A stretch of DNA of 64,000 nucleotides from Pseudomonas lini (GCF_001042905.1 NZ_JYLB01000002.1:864493-928492), one strand, 5' to 3'; shown: positions 34,131 through 43,664, numbered from the stretch's first letter. Numbers and translations are program-made. The notes: generated by a model from the letters alone, not told the origin.

Positions 34131-35318
34131 GCTTTTACGCCAATTCAAGATCAGCAACGTCAACACCCCTGCCACAATCCCCCAAAACGCCGAACCGATG
34201 GAAAACAGCGTCAACCCCGACGCCGTCACCATAAAGGTAATCAGCGCTGCTTCCCGTTCCTGCACTTGCGCCATGGCAATGCTCAACCCATTGATGATCG
34301 AGCCGAACAGCGCCAGCGCGGCAATCGACAGCACCAGCTCTTTAGGCAATGCGGCAAACAACGCCGCCAGCGTCGCGCCGAACACCCCGGCAATCCCGTA
34401 GAAAATCCCGCACCAGACAGCTGCGGTGTAGCGCTTGTTGCGATCTTCATGGGCATGCGGCCCGGTGCAGATCGCCGCGCTGATGGCGGCCAGGTTGATC
34501 CCATGGGAGCCGAACGGCGCCAACAGCAACGAGGCGATGCCGGTGGTGGTGATTAGCGGCGAGGCCGGCACGTTGTAGCCGTCGGCGCGCAATACGGCGA
34601 TGCCCGGCATGTTCTGCGACGTCATCGCCACCACGAACAGCGGAATGCCGATGCTGATGGTCGCAGCCAGGGAGAAATGCGGCGTGGTCCAGACCGGTGT
34701 CGCGATTTCCAGATGGAAGCCACTGAAGTCCAGCAGTCCCATAAACCCCGACAGCGCGGTGCCGATCAATAGCGCGGCAAGCACGGCGTAGCGCGGTGAC
34801 AGGCGCTTGACCAGCAGATACGTAAAGAACATACCCAGAACCAGCGCGGTGCGGTGCTGGGCGGCGACGAAAATCTCGCTGCCGATCTTGAATAGAATCC
34901 CCGCCAGCAACGCCGCCGCCAATGAGGCCGGAATCTTTTTCACCAGCCGTTCGAAACTGCCGGTCAGGCCGCAAATGGTCACCAGCACTGCGCAAGTGAT
35001 GTAGGCGCCGATGGCCTCGCCGTAGCTGACACCGCCCAGGCTGGTGATCAACAACGCCGCGCCGGGGGTCGACCAGGCGATGGTGATCGGGGTGCGGTAG
35101 CGCAGGGACAAGCCGATCGAACACACCGCCATGCCAATGGAGATCGCCCAGATCCACGACGAAATCTGCCCGCTAGTCAGGCCCGCTGCTTGCCCGGCCT
35201 GGAACATCAGCACCAGTGAGCTGGTGTAGCCGGTCATCATGGCGATGAACCCGGCGACGATGGCCGAGGGGGATGTATCAGTCAGGGGGCGAAGCTGCGT
35301 GTGCGTGGCGTCGGTCAT
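34128..35318 (-). CDS. benE: BenE family transporter
   Basis: This 396-residue membrane protein has about 12 hydrophobic helices and BenE-family features such as SWIWAISIGMAVCSIGLSLRYR and TPGAALL early and ITTTGIASLLLAPFGSHGINLAAISAAIC in the second half. BenE proteins import benzoate by proton symport, though its place next to a purine-degradation cluster leaves the substrate open. Upstream in-frame starts extend across a REP doublet, so ATG 35318 is chosen. It is divergent from a GntR regulator. Confidence 0.85.
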   Translation of the reverse strand: MTDATHTQLRPLTDTSPSAIVAGFIAMMTGYTSSLVLMFQAGQAAGLTSGQISSWIWAISIGMAVCSIGLSLRYRTPITIAWSTPGAALLITSLGGVSYGEAIGAYITCAVLVTICGLTGSFERLVKKIPASLAAALLAGILFKIGSEIFVAAQHRTALVLGMFFTYLLVKRLSPRYAVLAALLIGTALSGFMGLLDFSGFHLEIATPVWTTPHFSLAATISIGIPLFVVAMTSQNMPGIAVLRADGYNVPASPLITTTGIASLLLAPFGSHGINLAAISAAICTGPHAHEDRNKRYTAAVWCGIFYGIAGVFGATLAALFAALPKELVLSIAALALFGSIINGLSIAMAQVQEREAALITFMVTASGLTLFSIGSAFWGIVAGVLTLLILNWRKS

Positions 35319-35373
35319 GGCAGCGGTGTTCCTTGTTCGGCTGAAGATGTCCGAAGCGACGCTACCTCCCCCC

Positions 35374-35456
35374 TGTAGGAGCTGCCGAAGGCTGCGATCT
35401 TTTGACTTTGCTTTCAAAAACAAGATCAAAAGATCGCAGCCTTCGGCAGCTCCTAC
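35374..35456. repeat. REP doublet (TGTAGGAGCTGCCGAAGG type)
   Basis: Inverted arms of the 1843 family between the divergent benE-type gene and the GntR regulator gene. Confidence 0.9.
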
Positions 35457-35569
35457 GGGGGATCGCGTTTGAGCCACGGATTCTGCGTTCAAGCCTAAAC
35501 TGAAAAGTAACCGGTCGTTGCAATACAGCGAAGGCGACAAACAGCCGTACAGTCGTGTTGCCACCTACC

Positions 35570-35581
35570 ATTGTGTACAAT
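35570..35581. promoter_or_regulatory. Candidate GntR operator ATTGTGTACAAT
   Basis: A perfect ATTGT-GT-ACAAT palindrome lies 93 bp before the GntR gene start. The form fits the loose GT-N-AC consensus of FCD-type GntR operators, so it may be the autoregulatory site. Binding is inferred only. Confidence 0.4.
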
Positions 35582-35673
35582 TACGGTGTTTTTTACGCGA
35601 TACTTGCCAGCGACCCACTGTGCCGTATTACAGTCACGGTCAATTCGCCGCAGTTCTCCCGACTCGAGTGCCC

Positions 35674-36438
35674 ATGAACGAACAGTTGCAACCCCTCAAG
35701 AAACAACCGCGAGCAGGCAAAGCCGGCCGTAGCGGTACCCAGGACGATATTGTCTACGCGCATATCTTCGAGGCCATCCTCGAACAGCGTCTGGCGCCCG
35801 GCACCAAGTTGAGCGAAGAAGCGCTGGGGGAAATTTTCGGGGTCAGCCGCACCATCATTCGCCGCGCGCTGTCGCGTCTGGCTCATGAAGGCGTGGTGTT
35901 GCTGCGACCGAATCGCGGCGCTGTCGTCGCCAGCCCGAGTGTCGAAGAGGCTCGTCAGGTGTTTCTGGCGCGACGTCTGGTGGAGCGGGCGATCACTGAA
36001 CTGGCGGTTCAGCATGCCACTGCCGAGGAGATTGCCGACTTGCGGCAGATGGTCAATGACGAGCGCGACAGTTTCTCCCGTGGCGATCGTGGTGCCGGAA
36101 TCCGTCTGTCGGGCGAGTTCCACTTGAAACTGGCCGAAGCGGCGAAAAACGCGCCGCTGATCAGCTTCCAGCGCAGCCTGGTGTCCCAGACTTCGTTGAT
36201 CATCGCCCAGTACGAGAGCGGCAACCGTTCCCACTGTTCCTACGATGAACACACCCAGTTGATCAACGCCATCGAAGCGCGGGACGCGACGTTGGCGGTG
36301 GACCTGATGATGCATCACATGGACCACATCGACAGCAAACTCAACCTCGACGAAGAAAGCGCGTCGGATGATTTGCATGCGGTGTTTTCGCATTTGTTGC
36401 AGACCAAAAAGCCTGGGCGGCCTGTCGCGAAGCTCTGA
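35674..36438 (+). CDS. GntR family regulator (FCD domain)
   Basis: This 254-residue regulator has an N-terminal winged helix (about 30-95, with KLSEEALGEIFGVSRTIIRRALSRLAHEGVV) and a C-terminal FCD ligand domain (about 105-235, with metal-site histidines in GEFHLKLAE and MMHHMDHI). It stands immediately before guaD-xdhCBA in opposite orientation, so a role in purine catabolism is inferred. ATG 35674 follows a stop-free upstream stretch, but earlier starts give non-family sequence. A palindrome at 35570 may be its operator. A terminator follows. Confidence 0.85.
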   Translation: MNEQLQPLKKQPRAGKAGRSGTQDDIVYAHIFEAILEQRLAPGTKLSEEALGEIFGVSRTIIRRALSRLAHEGVVLLRPNRGAVVASPSVEEARQVFLARRLVERAITELAVQHATAEEIADLRQMVNDERDSFSRGDRGAGIRLSGEFHLKLAEAAKNAPLISFQRSLVSQTSLIIAQYESGNRSHCSYDEHTQLINAIEARDATLAVDLMMHHMDHIDSKLNLDEESASDDLHAVFSHLLQTKKPGRPVAKL

Positions 36439-36450
36439 AGTACCGATGAT

Positions 36451-36491
36451 AAAAAATCCCCCGCAGCCTTCCGGTTGCGGGGGATTTTTTT
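36451..36491. terminator. Bidirectional terminator after the GntR gene
   Basis: AAAAAATCCCCCGCA ... TGCGGGGGATTTTTT is a near-perfect stem with A and T runs on the two sides, between convergent genes. Confidence 0.85.
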
Positions 36492-36499
36492 GAGTATCA

Positions 36500-36601
36500 G
36501 ATCGTTCCCACGCTCTGCGTGGGAATGCAGCCCGTGACGCTCCGCGTCACTGGACGCGGAGCGTCCCTAGAGGCATTCCCACGCGGAGCATGGGAACGAT
36601 C
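36500..36601. repeat. Palindromic repeat (GATCGTTCCCACGC type)
   Basis: GATCGTTCCCACGCTCTGCG at the left mirrors GCGGAGCATGGGAACGATC at the right, with inner palindromes GACGCTCCGCGTC and GACGCGGAGCGTC. This is a different family from the GGCAAGCC and CTGCGATC repeats, and the only copy seen here. Confidence 0.85.
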
Positions 36602-36614
36602 AGCCCGGAAAATC

Positions 36615-37919
36615 TTAGCGCTGATGCACCAGACTCCCCGCTGCATACGTCTGCAACACCGTCCGATCATCCCCCAGCGTCATCAATACAAACAACGTCT
36701 CGGCAATGTTATTGGCCTGCTTCAGGCGATAGCTGAGCAGTGGCGTGGCGTTGTAGTCCAGCACCAGGAAGTCCGCGTCGGTGCCCGGTTGCAGGGTACC
36801 GATCTTGTCTTCCAGGCGCAGGGCACGGGCGCCGCCGAGGGTGGCCAGGTACAGCGACTTGAACGGGCTCAGTCGCGCGCCTTGCAGTTGCATGACTTTG
36901 TAGGCTTCGTTCAGGGTTTGTAGCAGCGAAAAACTGGTGCCGCCGCCGACGTCGGTACCCAGGCCGACATTGAGTTTGTGTTTCTCGGCCATTGGCAGAT
37001 TGAACAAACCGCTACCGAGGAACAGGTTCGAGGTCGGGCAGAACGCAATCGCTGAACCTGTCTGCGCCAGTCGCGCACATTCGTCGTCGCACAGGTGCAC
37101 GCCGTGGGCGAACACCGAGCGCTCACCGAGCAGTTGGTAGTGATCGTAGACGTCCAGGTAGCCCTTGCGCTCCGGGAACAGCGCCTTGACCCACTCGACT
37201 TCCTTGAGGTTTTCGCTGATGTGGGTCTGCATGTACAGATCCGGGTATTCGCTGAGCAACTGGCCGGCGAGGGTCAGTTGTTCCGGGGTGCTGGTCGGGG
37301 CGAAGCGCGGGGTGACTGCGTAGTGCAGGCGACCCTTGCCATGCCAGCGCTCGATCAGCGCCTTGCTTTCGACGTAGCTCGATTCGGCGGTGTCGGTCAG
37401 GTAGTCCGGCGCGTTGCGGTCCATCATCACCTTGCCGGCGATCATCCGCAGGTCTAGCTGTTCGGCAGCCTCGAAGAACGAGTTCACCGATTGCGGATGC
37501 ACGCTGCCGAACACCAGTGCAGTGGTGGTGCCGTTGCGCAGCAGCTCCTTGATGAAAATATCCGCGACCTCATCGGCGTGGGCCTTGTTGGCGAACTGGC
37601 TTTCGCACGGGAAGGTGTAGGTATTCAGCCAGTCCAGAAGCTGTTCGCCATAGGCGCCGACCATGCCGGTTTGCGGCAGGTGGATGTGGGTGTCGATGAA
37701 GCCCGGGGTAATCAGTGCGTCCTGATAATGGGTGATCTCGATGTCGGCCGGCAGGGTCGGCAGTAATTCGCTGGCGTGGCCGATGGCGCTGATCTGGCCG
37801 TTTTCGACCACCAGCAGGCCGTCTTCGAAATACTCGTACGAGGCTTCGATACCCACTTCAGCGGGATCGGCGATGCTGTGCAGGAGGGCGGCGCGGTAGG
37901 CTTTGCGAGTCAGAGGCAT
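36615..37919 (-). CDS. guaD: Guanine deaminase GuaD
   Basis: This 434-residue amidohydrolase turns guanine into xanthine and ammonia. Zinc ligands and catalytic residues are visible in PGFIDTHIHLPQTGM (HxH), TPRFAPT, QTHISEN (the second histidine), and GLGTDVGGGTSFS (the aspartate). Length fits the family. ATG 37919 lies 8 bp after the xdhC stop, so the gene ends the xdhABC-guaD operon; xanthine made here is the substrate of XdhAB. Confidence 0.94.
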   Translation of the reverse strand: MPLTRKAYRAALLHSIADPAEVGIEASYEYFEDGLLVVENGQISAIGHASELLPTLPADIEITHYQDALITPGFIDTHIHLPQTGMVGAYGEQLLDWLNTYTFPCESQFANKAHADEVADIFIKELLRNGTTTALVFGSVHPQSVNSFFEAAEQLDLRMIAGKVMMDRNAPDYLTDTAESSYVESKALIERWHGKGRLHYAVTPRFAPTSTPEQLTLAGQLLSEYPDLYMQTHISENLKEVEWVKALFPERKGYLDVYDHYQLLGERSVFAHGVHLCDDECARLAQTGSAIAFCPTSNLFLGSGLFNLPMAEKHKLNVGLGTDVGGGTSFSLLQTLNEAYKVMQLQGARLSPFKSLYLATLGGARALRLEDKIGTLQPGTDADFLVLDYNATPLLSYRLKQANNIAETLFVLMTLGDDRTVLQTYAAGSLVHQR

Positions 37920-37927
37920 GGGGGTTC

Positions 37928-38773
37928 TCAATTCGTGGCTTGGCTGCGGCGTGAAGCAGGCAGCAGTTTGGCGATCGATGATCCGGCGCTGGCGGTGTGC
38001 TGGCCGAAATTCGCGTTATAGGTGGCGATGATTTCGCCGGCGATGGAGATGGCGATTTCCACAGGCAACTTGCCTTTGACTTCGCCGATGCCCATCGGGC
38101 AGCGCATGCGTTGCAGCACGGTGTTGTCGAAACCACGGTCGCGCAGGCGGTGTTCGAACTTCACCCGTTTGGTCTTTGAACCGATCAGGCCGAAGTAGGC
38201 GAAGTCGTTGCGCTTGAGGATCGCGGCGGTGAGTTCGAGGTCGAGCTGGTGGTTGTGGGTCATGACGATGCAGTAGCTGCTGGCGGGCAGGTCATCGACT
38301 TCATCCAGCGGTTCTTCGGTGACGATTTTGCGCACGCCGTGGGGAATCTGTTCAGGGAATTCAGCTTCCCGCGAGTCGATCCAGCGCACCCGGCAGGGCA
38401 GGCTGGCGAGCAGCGGCACCAGCGCCCGACCGACGTGACCGGCACCGAACACGGCGATTTGCGCCTGGACCTGGCCCATCGGTTCGAACAGCAACACCGT
38501 CACGCCACCGCAGCACTGACCCAGGCTGGCGCCGAGGCTGAAACGCTCCAGATGGGTGTCCTGCCGGCCGCTGGCCAGCATCTCGCGGCCGATCTGCATG
38601 GCCTTGTATTCCAGATGCCCGCCACCGATGGTGTCGAACGTTTGCGTGGCGCTGATGACCATCTTCGAGCCGGCATTACGCGGCGTCGAGCCGAGCTCTT
38701 CGATGATAGTCACCAACACACAGGGTTCACCCCGGGTTTGCAGGTCGGCGAGGGCGTCGATCCAGTTGTACAT
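37928..38773 (-). CDS. xdhC: Xanthine dehydrogenase accessory protein XdhC
   Basis: This 281-residue protein belongs to the XdhC/CoxI family, which binds the molybdenum cofactor, helps to sulphurate it and inserts it in xanthine dehydrogenase. It has the family N-terminus (CVLVTIIEELGSTPRNAGSKM), the IGGGHLE segment, and a Rossmann-like C-terminal half (IAVFGAGHVGRALVPLLASL). It lies 118 bp after xdhB, separated by a REP doublet, and just before guaD. Confidence 0.94.
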   Translation of the reverse strand: MYNWIDALADLQTRGEPCVLVTIIEELGSTPRNAGSKMVISATQTFDTIGGGHLEYKAMQIGREMLASGRQDTHLERFSLGASLGQCCGGVTVLLFEPMGQVQAQIAVFGAGHVGRALVPLLASLPCRVRWIDSREAEFPEQIPHGVRKIVTEEPLDEVDDLPASSYCIVMTHNHQLDLELTAAILKRNDFAYFGLIGSKTKRVKFEHRLRDRGFDNTVLQRMRCPMGIGEVKGKLPVEIAISIAGEIIATYNANFGQHTASAGSSIAKLLPASRRSQATN

Positions 38774-38810
38774 GTTTTCACCCCTACAACATTGTTGTCT
38801 GTTCGGGCCT

Positions 38811-38880
38811 CATCGCGGGCAAGCCACGCTCCCACAAGGATTGCATCGTACCTGTGGGAGCTGGCTTGCCTGCGATGGCC
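38811..38880. repeat. REP doublet (CATCGCGGGCAAGCCACGC type)
   Basis: Inverted arms CATCGCGGGCAAGCCACG ... and ... CTGGCTTGCCTGCGATGG, between xdhB and xdhC within one operon. It may alter the relative stability of the two transcript parts. Confidence 0.88.
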
Positions 38881-38891
38881 GCAGCGCGGTC

Positions 38892-41291
38892 TTAAAGCGA
38901 AGCCAACTCCGGCTCAGCTTCGGCGGCCTTGGCCACCTTCAACTGCCGCATCTGCTCACAGCCCCACAACACCCGCTCCGGGGTCGCCGGTGCGTCGATT
39001 TTCGGTTGATGCTGGTAGTCGCCCAGGCTCGCCACGGCGTCCTTGATCGCGCACCACGCAGCGATGCCGAGCATGAACGGCGGCTCACCCACGGCCTTGG
39101 AATGGAATACCGTGTCTTCCGGGTTCTTGCGGTTTTCCACCAGCTTCACCCGCAGGTCCAATGGCATGTCTGCCACCGCCGGGATCTTGTAGCTGGCCGG
39201 GCCGTTGGTCATCAGTTTGCCTTTGTTGTTCCACACCAGTTCTTCCATGGTCAGCCAACCCATGCCCTGGATGAAACCACCCTCGACCTGACCGATGTCG
39301 ATCGCCGGGTTCAGCGAGTCGCCGACATCGTGAAGGATGTCGGTGCGCAGCATCTTGTACTCGCCGGTCAGGGTGTCGACGATCACCTCGGCACAGGCTG
39401 CACCGAAGGCGTAGTAGTAGAACGGCCGACCCCGCGCCTGGCTGCGGTCGTAGTAGATTTTCGGGGTCTTGTAGAAGCCGGTGCTCGACAGCGAAACCTG
39501 AGCGAAATACGCCTGCTGGATCAGCGATTCAAACGTCAGGATGTGATCGCGAACCCGCACGTGACCGTTGTGGAATTCCACGTCTTCTTCGCTGACCTTG
39601 TATTGCCGTGCGGCGAATTCCACCAGGCGTTTCTTGATGATTTCCGCCGCGTTTTGCGCCGCTTTACCATTGAGGTCGGCGCCGCTTGAAGCAGCGGTTG
39701 GCGAAGTGTTTGGCACCTTGTCGGTGTTGGTCGCGGTGATCTGCACGCGGTCCATTTCCACCTGGAACACTTCAGCCACGACTTGCGCAACCTTGGTGTT
39801 CAAACCCTGGCCCATTTCGGTGCCGCCGTGGTTCAGGTGGATGCTGCCGTCGGTGTAGATGTGGATCAGCGCACCGGCCTGATTGAGGAAGCTGGCGGTG
39901 AAGGAAATACCGAATTTCACCGGCGTCAGCGCCAGGCCTTTTTTCAGGATCGGGCTGTTGGCGTTGTAGCGACGGATCGCTTCGCGGCGTTCGGCGTACT
40001 GGCTGCTTTCTTCAAGTTCCGCGGTCATTTCCTCGAGCATGTTGTGCTCGACGGTCTGGTAGTAATGGGTGATGTTGCGCTCGGTCTTGCCGTAGTAGTT
40101 GGCCTTGCGCACCGCCAGCGGATCGAGGCCCAAGTGGCGGGCAATCGCGTCCATCACTTCTTCGATGGCGACCATGCCTTGCGGGCCGCCGAAACCACGG
40201 TAAGCGGTGTTTGACGCGGTGTTGGTCTTGCAGCGGTGACCGTTGATGGTCGCGTCGCCCAGGTAGTACGAGTTGTCGGCATGGAACATCGCGCGGTCGA
40301 CAATTGACGCCGACAAATCCGGCGAGCAACCGCAGTTGCCGGCCAGTTCCAGCGCAATGCCGTGCAGGCGGCCAGTGCTGTCGAAGCCCACGTCGTACTC
40401 GACGTAGAACGGATGGCGCTTGCCGGTCATCAGCATGTCTTCGACCCGCGGCAGGCGCATTTTGGTCGGCTGGCCGGTCAGGTGCGCAATCACTGCGCAC
40501 AGGCATGCAGGGCTCGCAGCCTGGGTTTCCTTGCCGCCGAAACCACCGCCCATGCGGCGCATGTCGACGACGATTTTGTTCATCGACACGTCCAGCACTT
40601 CCGCCACCAGCTTCTGCACTTCGGTGGGGTTCTGGGTCGAGCAGTAAACGATCATGCCGCCGTCTTCAGTCGGCATCACCGAAGATATCTGGGTTTCCAG
40701 ATAAAAGTGCTCCTGGCCGCCGATGTGCAGCGTGCCTTGGATGCGATGCTCTGCAGTAGAAAGCGCGGTGGCCGAATCGCCGCGCTGATGCGTATGACTG
40801 TCGAGCACGAAATGGCGTTTGCGCAGAGCTTCGACCACGTCCAGAACCGGTTCGAGGTCTTCGTATTCGATGATCGCGGCCATGGCCGCTTTGCGCGCGG
40901 TTTCCAGGTCTTTCGCCGCCACGGCGAGTACCGGTTGACCGACGAATTGCACGTCATCGATGGCCAGCAACGGATCGCCCGGCAACAGTGGGCCGATGTC
41001 TTTCAGGCCTGGCACATCTTCGTGGGTGATGGCGATGCGCACGCCTTCGAAGGCGTAGCAGGGCTTGGTATCGATGCTGATGATTTTCGCGTGGGCGCGG
41101 TCCGACAGCCGTGCGTAAACGTGCAACTGATTGGGGAATTCCAGCCGATCGTCGATGTACTGCGCTTCACCGGACACATGCTTGTCGGCGCTGTCGTGCT
41201 TGACGCTGCGGCCGACGCCGGTGGTCAGGTCCTTGGCGAACAATTCAGCCAGTTCGGCTTGGGTCTTCTCTACAGCGTGATGATTAGACAT
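38892..41291 (-). CDS. xdhB: Xanthine dehydrogenase, molybdopterin-binding subunit XdhB
   Basis: This 799-residue large subunit oxidises hypoxanthine and xanthine to urate at a molybdenum centre. Family motifs are GVGRSVKHDSADKHVSGEAQYIDD near the start, MRRMGGGFGGKET, NTAYRGFGGPQG, and the catalytic-glutamate segment near the C-terminus (GEPPFMLGIAAW). Its ATG overlaps the end of xdhA by 8 bp (ATGTCTAA), showing translational coupling. Confidence 0.96.
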   Translation of the reverse strand: MSNHHAVEKTQAELAELFAKDLTTGVGRSVKHDSADKHVSGEAQYIDDRLEFPNQLHVYARLSDRAHAKIISIDTKPCYAFEGVRIAITHEDVPGLKDIGPLLPGDPLLAIDDVQFVGQPVLAVAAKDLETARKAAMAAIIEYEDLEPVLDVVEALRKRHFVLDSHTHQRGDSATALSTAEHRIQGTLHIGGQEHFYLETQISSVMPTEDGGMIVYCSTQNPTEVQKLVAEVLDVSMNKIVVDMRRMGGGFGGKETQAASPACLCAVIAHLTGQPTKMRLPRVEDMLMTGKRHPFYVEYDVGFDSTGRLHGIALELAGNCGCSPDLSASIVDRAMFHADNSYYLGDATINGHRCKTNTASNTAYRGFGGPQGMVAIEEVMDAIARHLGLDPLAVRKANYYGKTERNITHYYQTVEHNMLEEMTAELEESSQYAERREAIRRYNANSPILKKGLALTPVKFGISFTASFLNQAGALIHIYTDGSIHLNHGGTEMGQGLNTKVAQVVAEVFQVEMDRVQITATNTDKVPNTSPTAASSGADLNGKAAQNAAEIIKKRLVEFAARQYKVSEEDVEFHNGHVRVRDHILTFESLIQQAYFAQVSLSSTGFYKTPKIYYDRSQARGRPFYYYAFGAACAEVIVDTLTGEYKMLRTDILHDVGDSLNPAIDIGQVEGGFIQGMGWLTMEELVWNNKGKLMTNGPASYKIPAVADMPLDLRVKLVENRKNPEDTVFHSKAVGEPPFMLGIAAWCAIKDAVASLGDYQHQPKIDAPATPERVLWGCEQMRQLKVAKAAEAEPELASL

Positions 41292-42777
41292 AAGCGGTCA
41301 CCCGAGTCTCGATGTGCGGTGTTTGCAGTTCGATGAAGTATTTACGCAGCAGATTCTGCGCACTGAGCAGGCGGTATTCCTTGCTGGCGCGGAAGTCTGA
41401 GAGTGGCGTGAAGTCTTCGGCCAATGCAGCGCAGGCGCGTTCGAGGGTGGCGTTGTTGAACGGCGCACCCAGCAGGGCGACTTCGCAGTGTTTGGCGCGT
41501 TTTGGAATGGCCGCCATGCCGCCGAAAGCAACGCGGGCGTCGGCGATCACGCCGGTGTCGATGCGCAGGTTGAACGCTGCACATACGGCGGAAATGTCAT
41601 CGTCCAGACGCTTGGATACCTTGTAGGCGCGGAACAGTTGTTCAACGCTGGCGCGCGGCACGATGATCTTTTCGATGAACTCGCTTTCCTGACGCGCGGT
41701 GACCCGGTAATCGATGAAGTAATCTTCCAGCAACAGGGTGCGGCGGGTTTCGCCTTTGCACAGGACGATCTGCGCGCCGAGGGCGATCAGCAGCGGTGGC
41801 GAGTCGCCGATTGGCGAGGCGTTGCCGATGTTGCCGCCCAAAGTGCCCTGGTTGCGGATCTGCAAGGACGCGAAGCGTTGCAGCAATTCGCCGAAGTCCG
41901 GGTACTCGGCCTTCAAGGCGTCGTAGCAGTCGGAGAGGGCGGTGGCGGCGCCGATTTCCAGGCGATCGTCGAAGCGTTCGATGCGTTTCATTTCGGCAAC
42001 GTTGCCGACGTAGATCATCACCGGCAAGGTGCGGTGGAACTGGGTGACTTCCAGCGCCAGATCAGTGCCGCCGGCCAGCAGGCGGGCCTGTGGATAAGCG
42101 TCGTAGAGGTCGGCCAGATCGGCCACGGTCAACGGCACCAGGCAGCGTTTGTCGCCACTGTTGAGCTCGCCGATATCAGTGGGAGCGATGGCTTTCAGGC
42201 GAGCGATAGTTTCCGCTTCGCGAGCATCGAATTGGTCGGGTTGTTTGCCGCAGCAAGATTGCTCGGCGGCGGCCAGGATCGGCCGATAACCGGTGCAGCG
42301 GCAAAGGTTGCCGGCCAAGGCTTCGTGGGCCTTGTGAGAATCCGGTTGATCGCTGTTCTTTTGCAGCGCGAACAACGACATCACGAAGCCGGGTGTGCAG
42401 AAACCGCATTGCGAGCCATGGCACTCGACCATGGCTTTTTGCACGCTGTGCAGTTCGCCTTGGTACTTGAGGTCTTCGACGCTGATCAGTTGCTTGCCGT
42501 GCAAGGAGGAGACGAACGTCAGGCACGAGTTGAGGCTGCGATAGCGAATGTGTTCGCGGCCGTCGTCGTCCGTTTGTAGCTCGCCAACCACCACGGTGCA
42601 GGCGCCGCAGTCACCGCTGGCGCAGCCTTCTTTGGTGCCGGGTTTGCCCACATGTTCGCGCAGATAATTAAGCACGGTCAGGTTCGGGTCCAGGGCGTGC
42701 TCGCTACGGAGTTCCTGGTTTAGTAAAAACTGGATCACGGAAGGCCTCGCAAACTCATTATTGTTGTTAACCGACAT
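41284..42777 (-). CDS. xdhA: Xanthine dehydrogenase, FAD/2Fe-2S subunit XdhA
   Basis: This 497-residue small subunit carries two 2Fe-2S clusters and FAD. The plant-type ferredoxin cluster is seen in CASGDCGACTVVVGE and the second cluster in CGFCTPGFVMSL ... LCRCTGYRPI (about 115-170). The FAD domain (about 210-380) has ARLLAGGTDLALEVTQ and GNIGNASPIGDSPPLL. Electrons go on to NAD. It heads the operon xdhA-xdhB-xdhC-guaD, and paired palindromes lie just upstream of its start. Confidence 0.96.
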   Translation of the reverse strand: MSVNNNNEFARPSVIQFLLNQELRSEHALDPNLTVLNYLREHVGKPGTKEGCASGDCGACTVVVGELQTDDDGREHIRYRSLNSCLTFVSSLHGKQLISVEDLKYQGELHSVQKAMVECHGSQCGFCTPGFVMSLFALQKNSDQPDSHKAHEALAGNLCRCTGYRPILAAAEQSCCGKQPDQFDAREAETIARLKAIAPTDIGELNSGDKRCLVPLTVADLADLYDAYPQARLLAGGTDLALEVTQFHRTLPVMIYVGNVAEMKRIERFDDRLEIGAATALSDCYDALKAEYPDFGELLQRFASLQIRNQGTLGGNIGNASPIGDSPPLLIALGAQIVLCKGETRRTLLLEDYFIDYRVTARQESEFIEKIIVPRASVEQLFRAYKVSKRLDDDISAVCAAFNLRIDTGVIADARVAFGGMAAIPKRAKHCEVALLGAPFNNATLERACAALAEDFTPLSDFRASKEYRLLSAQNLLRKYFIELQTPHIETRVTAYV

Positions 42778-42795
42778 GAGCTGAATTTATCAGGT

Positions 42796-42834
42796 CTGAC
42801 TTTACGGTCAATGATTTTCTGACTTGAAGGTCAG
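42796..42834. promoter_or_regulatory. Paired palindromes in front of xdhA
   Basis: On the minus strand CTGACCTTCAAGTCAG (42834-42819) and TTGACCGTAAAGTCAG (42811-42796) are related imperfect palindromes whose starts are 23 bp apart, about two helical turns. They end 19 bp from the xdhA start, so a bound protein would block transcription or translation. They are candidate operators for one of the two GntR regulators flanking the cluster. Confidence 0.5.
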
Positions 42835-43004
42835 GAAGTAGCATTTTGTCGATCAACGACTCGTTCCTTCATTATTGACCCTCACGGGATAGCTTGCCTT
42901 TTGCTTGAATCGTGCCAAAAACCGCTGGGTGGGCACTCCGCCATGACCCATCAATTGCGCTACACTGCGCCGCTTGTGCAGATCGAAGAGTTTGAAGGAC
43001 AACC

Positions 43005-43664
43005 ATGACGTTCAAGGCGCCGGACAGCCTCGCCGAGCAAATCGCTCACCACCTCGCCGAACGTATCATTCGCGGCGAAATGAAGCCGGGGGAGCGCATT
43101 CAGGAACAGAAGGTCACGCTGGCGCTCAATGTCAGCCGCGGTTCAGTCCGTGAGGCCTTGCTGATTCTCGAGCGCCGCCACTTGATCGCGATTTTGCCGC
43201 GACGTGGTGCCCACGTGACCGAACTCACGGCGCACAAGGTGCAGAGCCTGTGCACGTTGATGAGCGAGTTGTACATTCTGCTCGGCAACGCGGTGGCCAG
43301 CGGCTGGCAAGTCCAGGCCGACATGGCGCCGTTCGTGGAGATCCAGCAGCGCCTGACCGACAGCTACGAACGCCAGGACATCCGCACGTTCGTCGACGAC
43401 AGCTTCAGCGTGATGCGCGCGGCGTATCCGTTCGCCAACAACCCGTACTTGCAGGAAACCGTCGAGAATCTGCAACCGGCCATGAGCCGCGCGTATTTCC
43501 TCGCGCTGGATCAGCGCAAGGCCTCGATGAGCGAGTTCCTCGAGCTGTTCGAACGCTTGCTCGCTGCCGTGCTGGCCCGTGACTTGCCGCAGATCCGCGT
43601 GGTGCTGACGGCGTATGCCCAGCGCAGTTGCGATCTGGTGGTCTCTGCCCTGACGGTCGCTTAA
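43005..43664 (+). CDS. GntR family regulator (FCD domain)
   Basis: This 219-residue regulator has an N-terminal winged helix (about 8-75, with ALNVSRGSVREALLILERRHLIAILPRRGAHV) and a C-terminal helical FCD domain. It is divergent from xdhA, so it may control the xanthine dehydrogenase operon through the palindromes at 42796-42834. It ends 2 bp before the smc start, hence the two share a transcript. The FCD metal histidines seen in the other GntR protein are not obvious here. Confidence 0.85.
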   Translation: MTFKAPDSLAEQIAHHLAERIIRGEMKPGERIQEQKVTLALNVSRGSVREALLILERRHLIAILPRRGAHVTELTAHKVQSLCTLMSELYILLGNAVASGWQVQADMAPFVEIQQRLTDSYERQDIRTFVDDSFSVMRAAYPFANNPYLQETVENLQPAMSRAYFLALDQRKASMSEFLELFERLLAAVLARDLPQIRVVLTAYAQRSCDLVVSALTVA

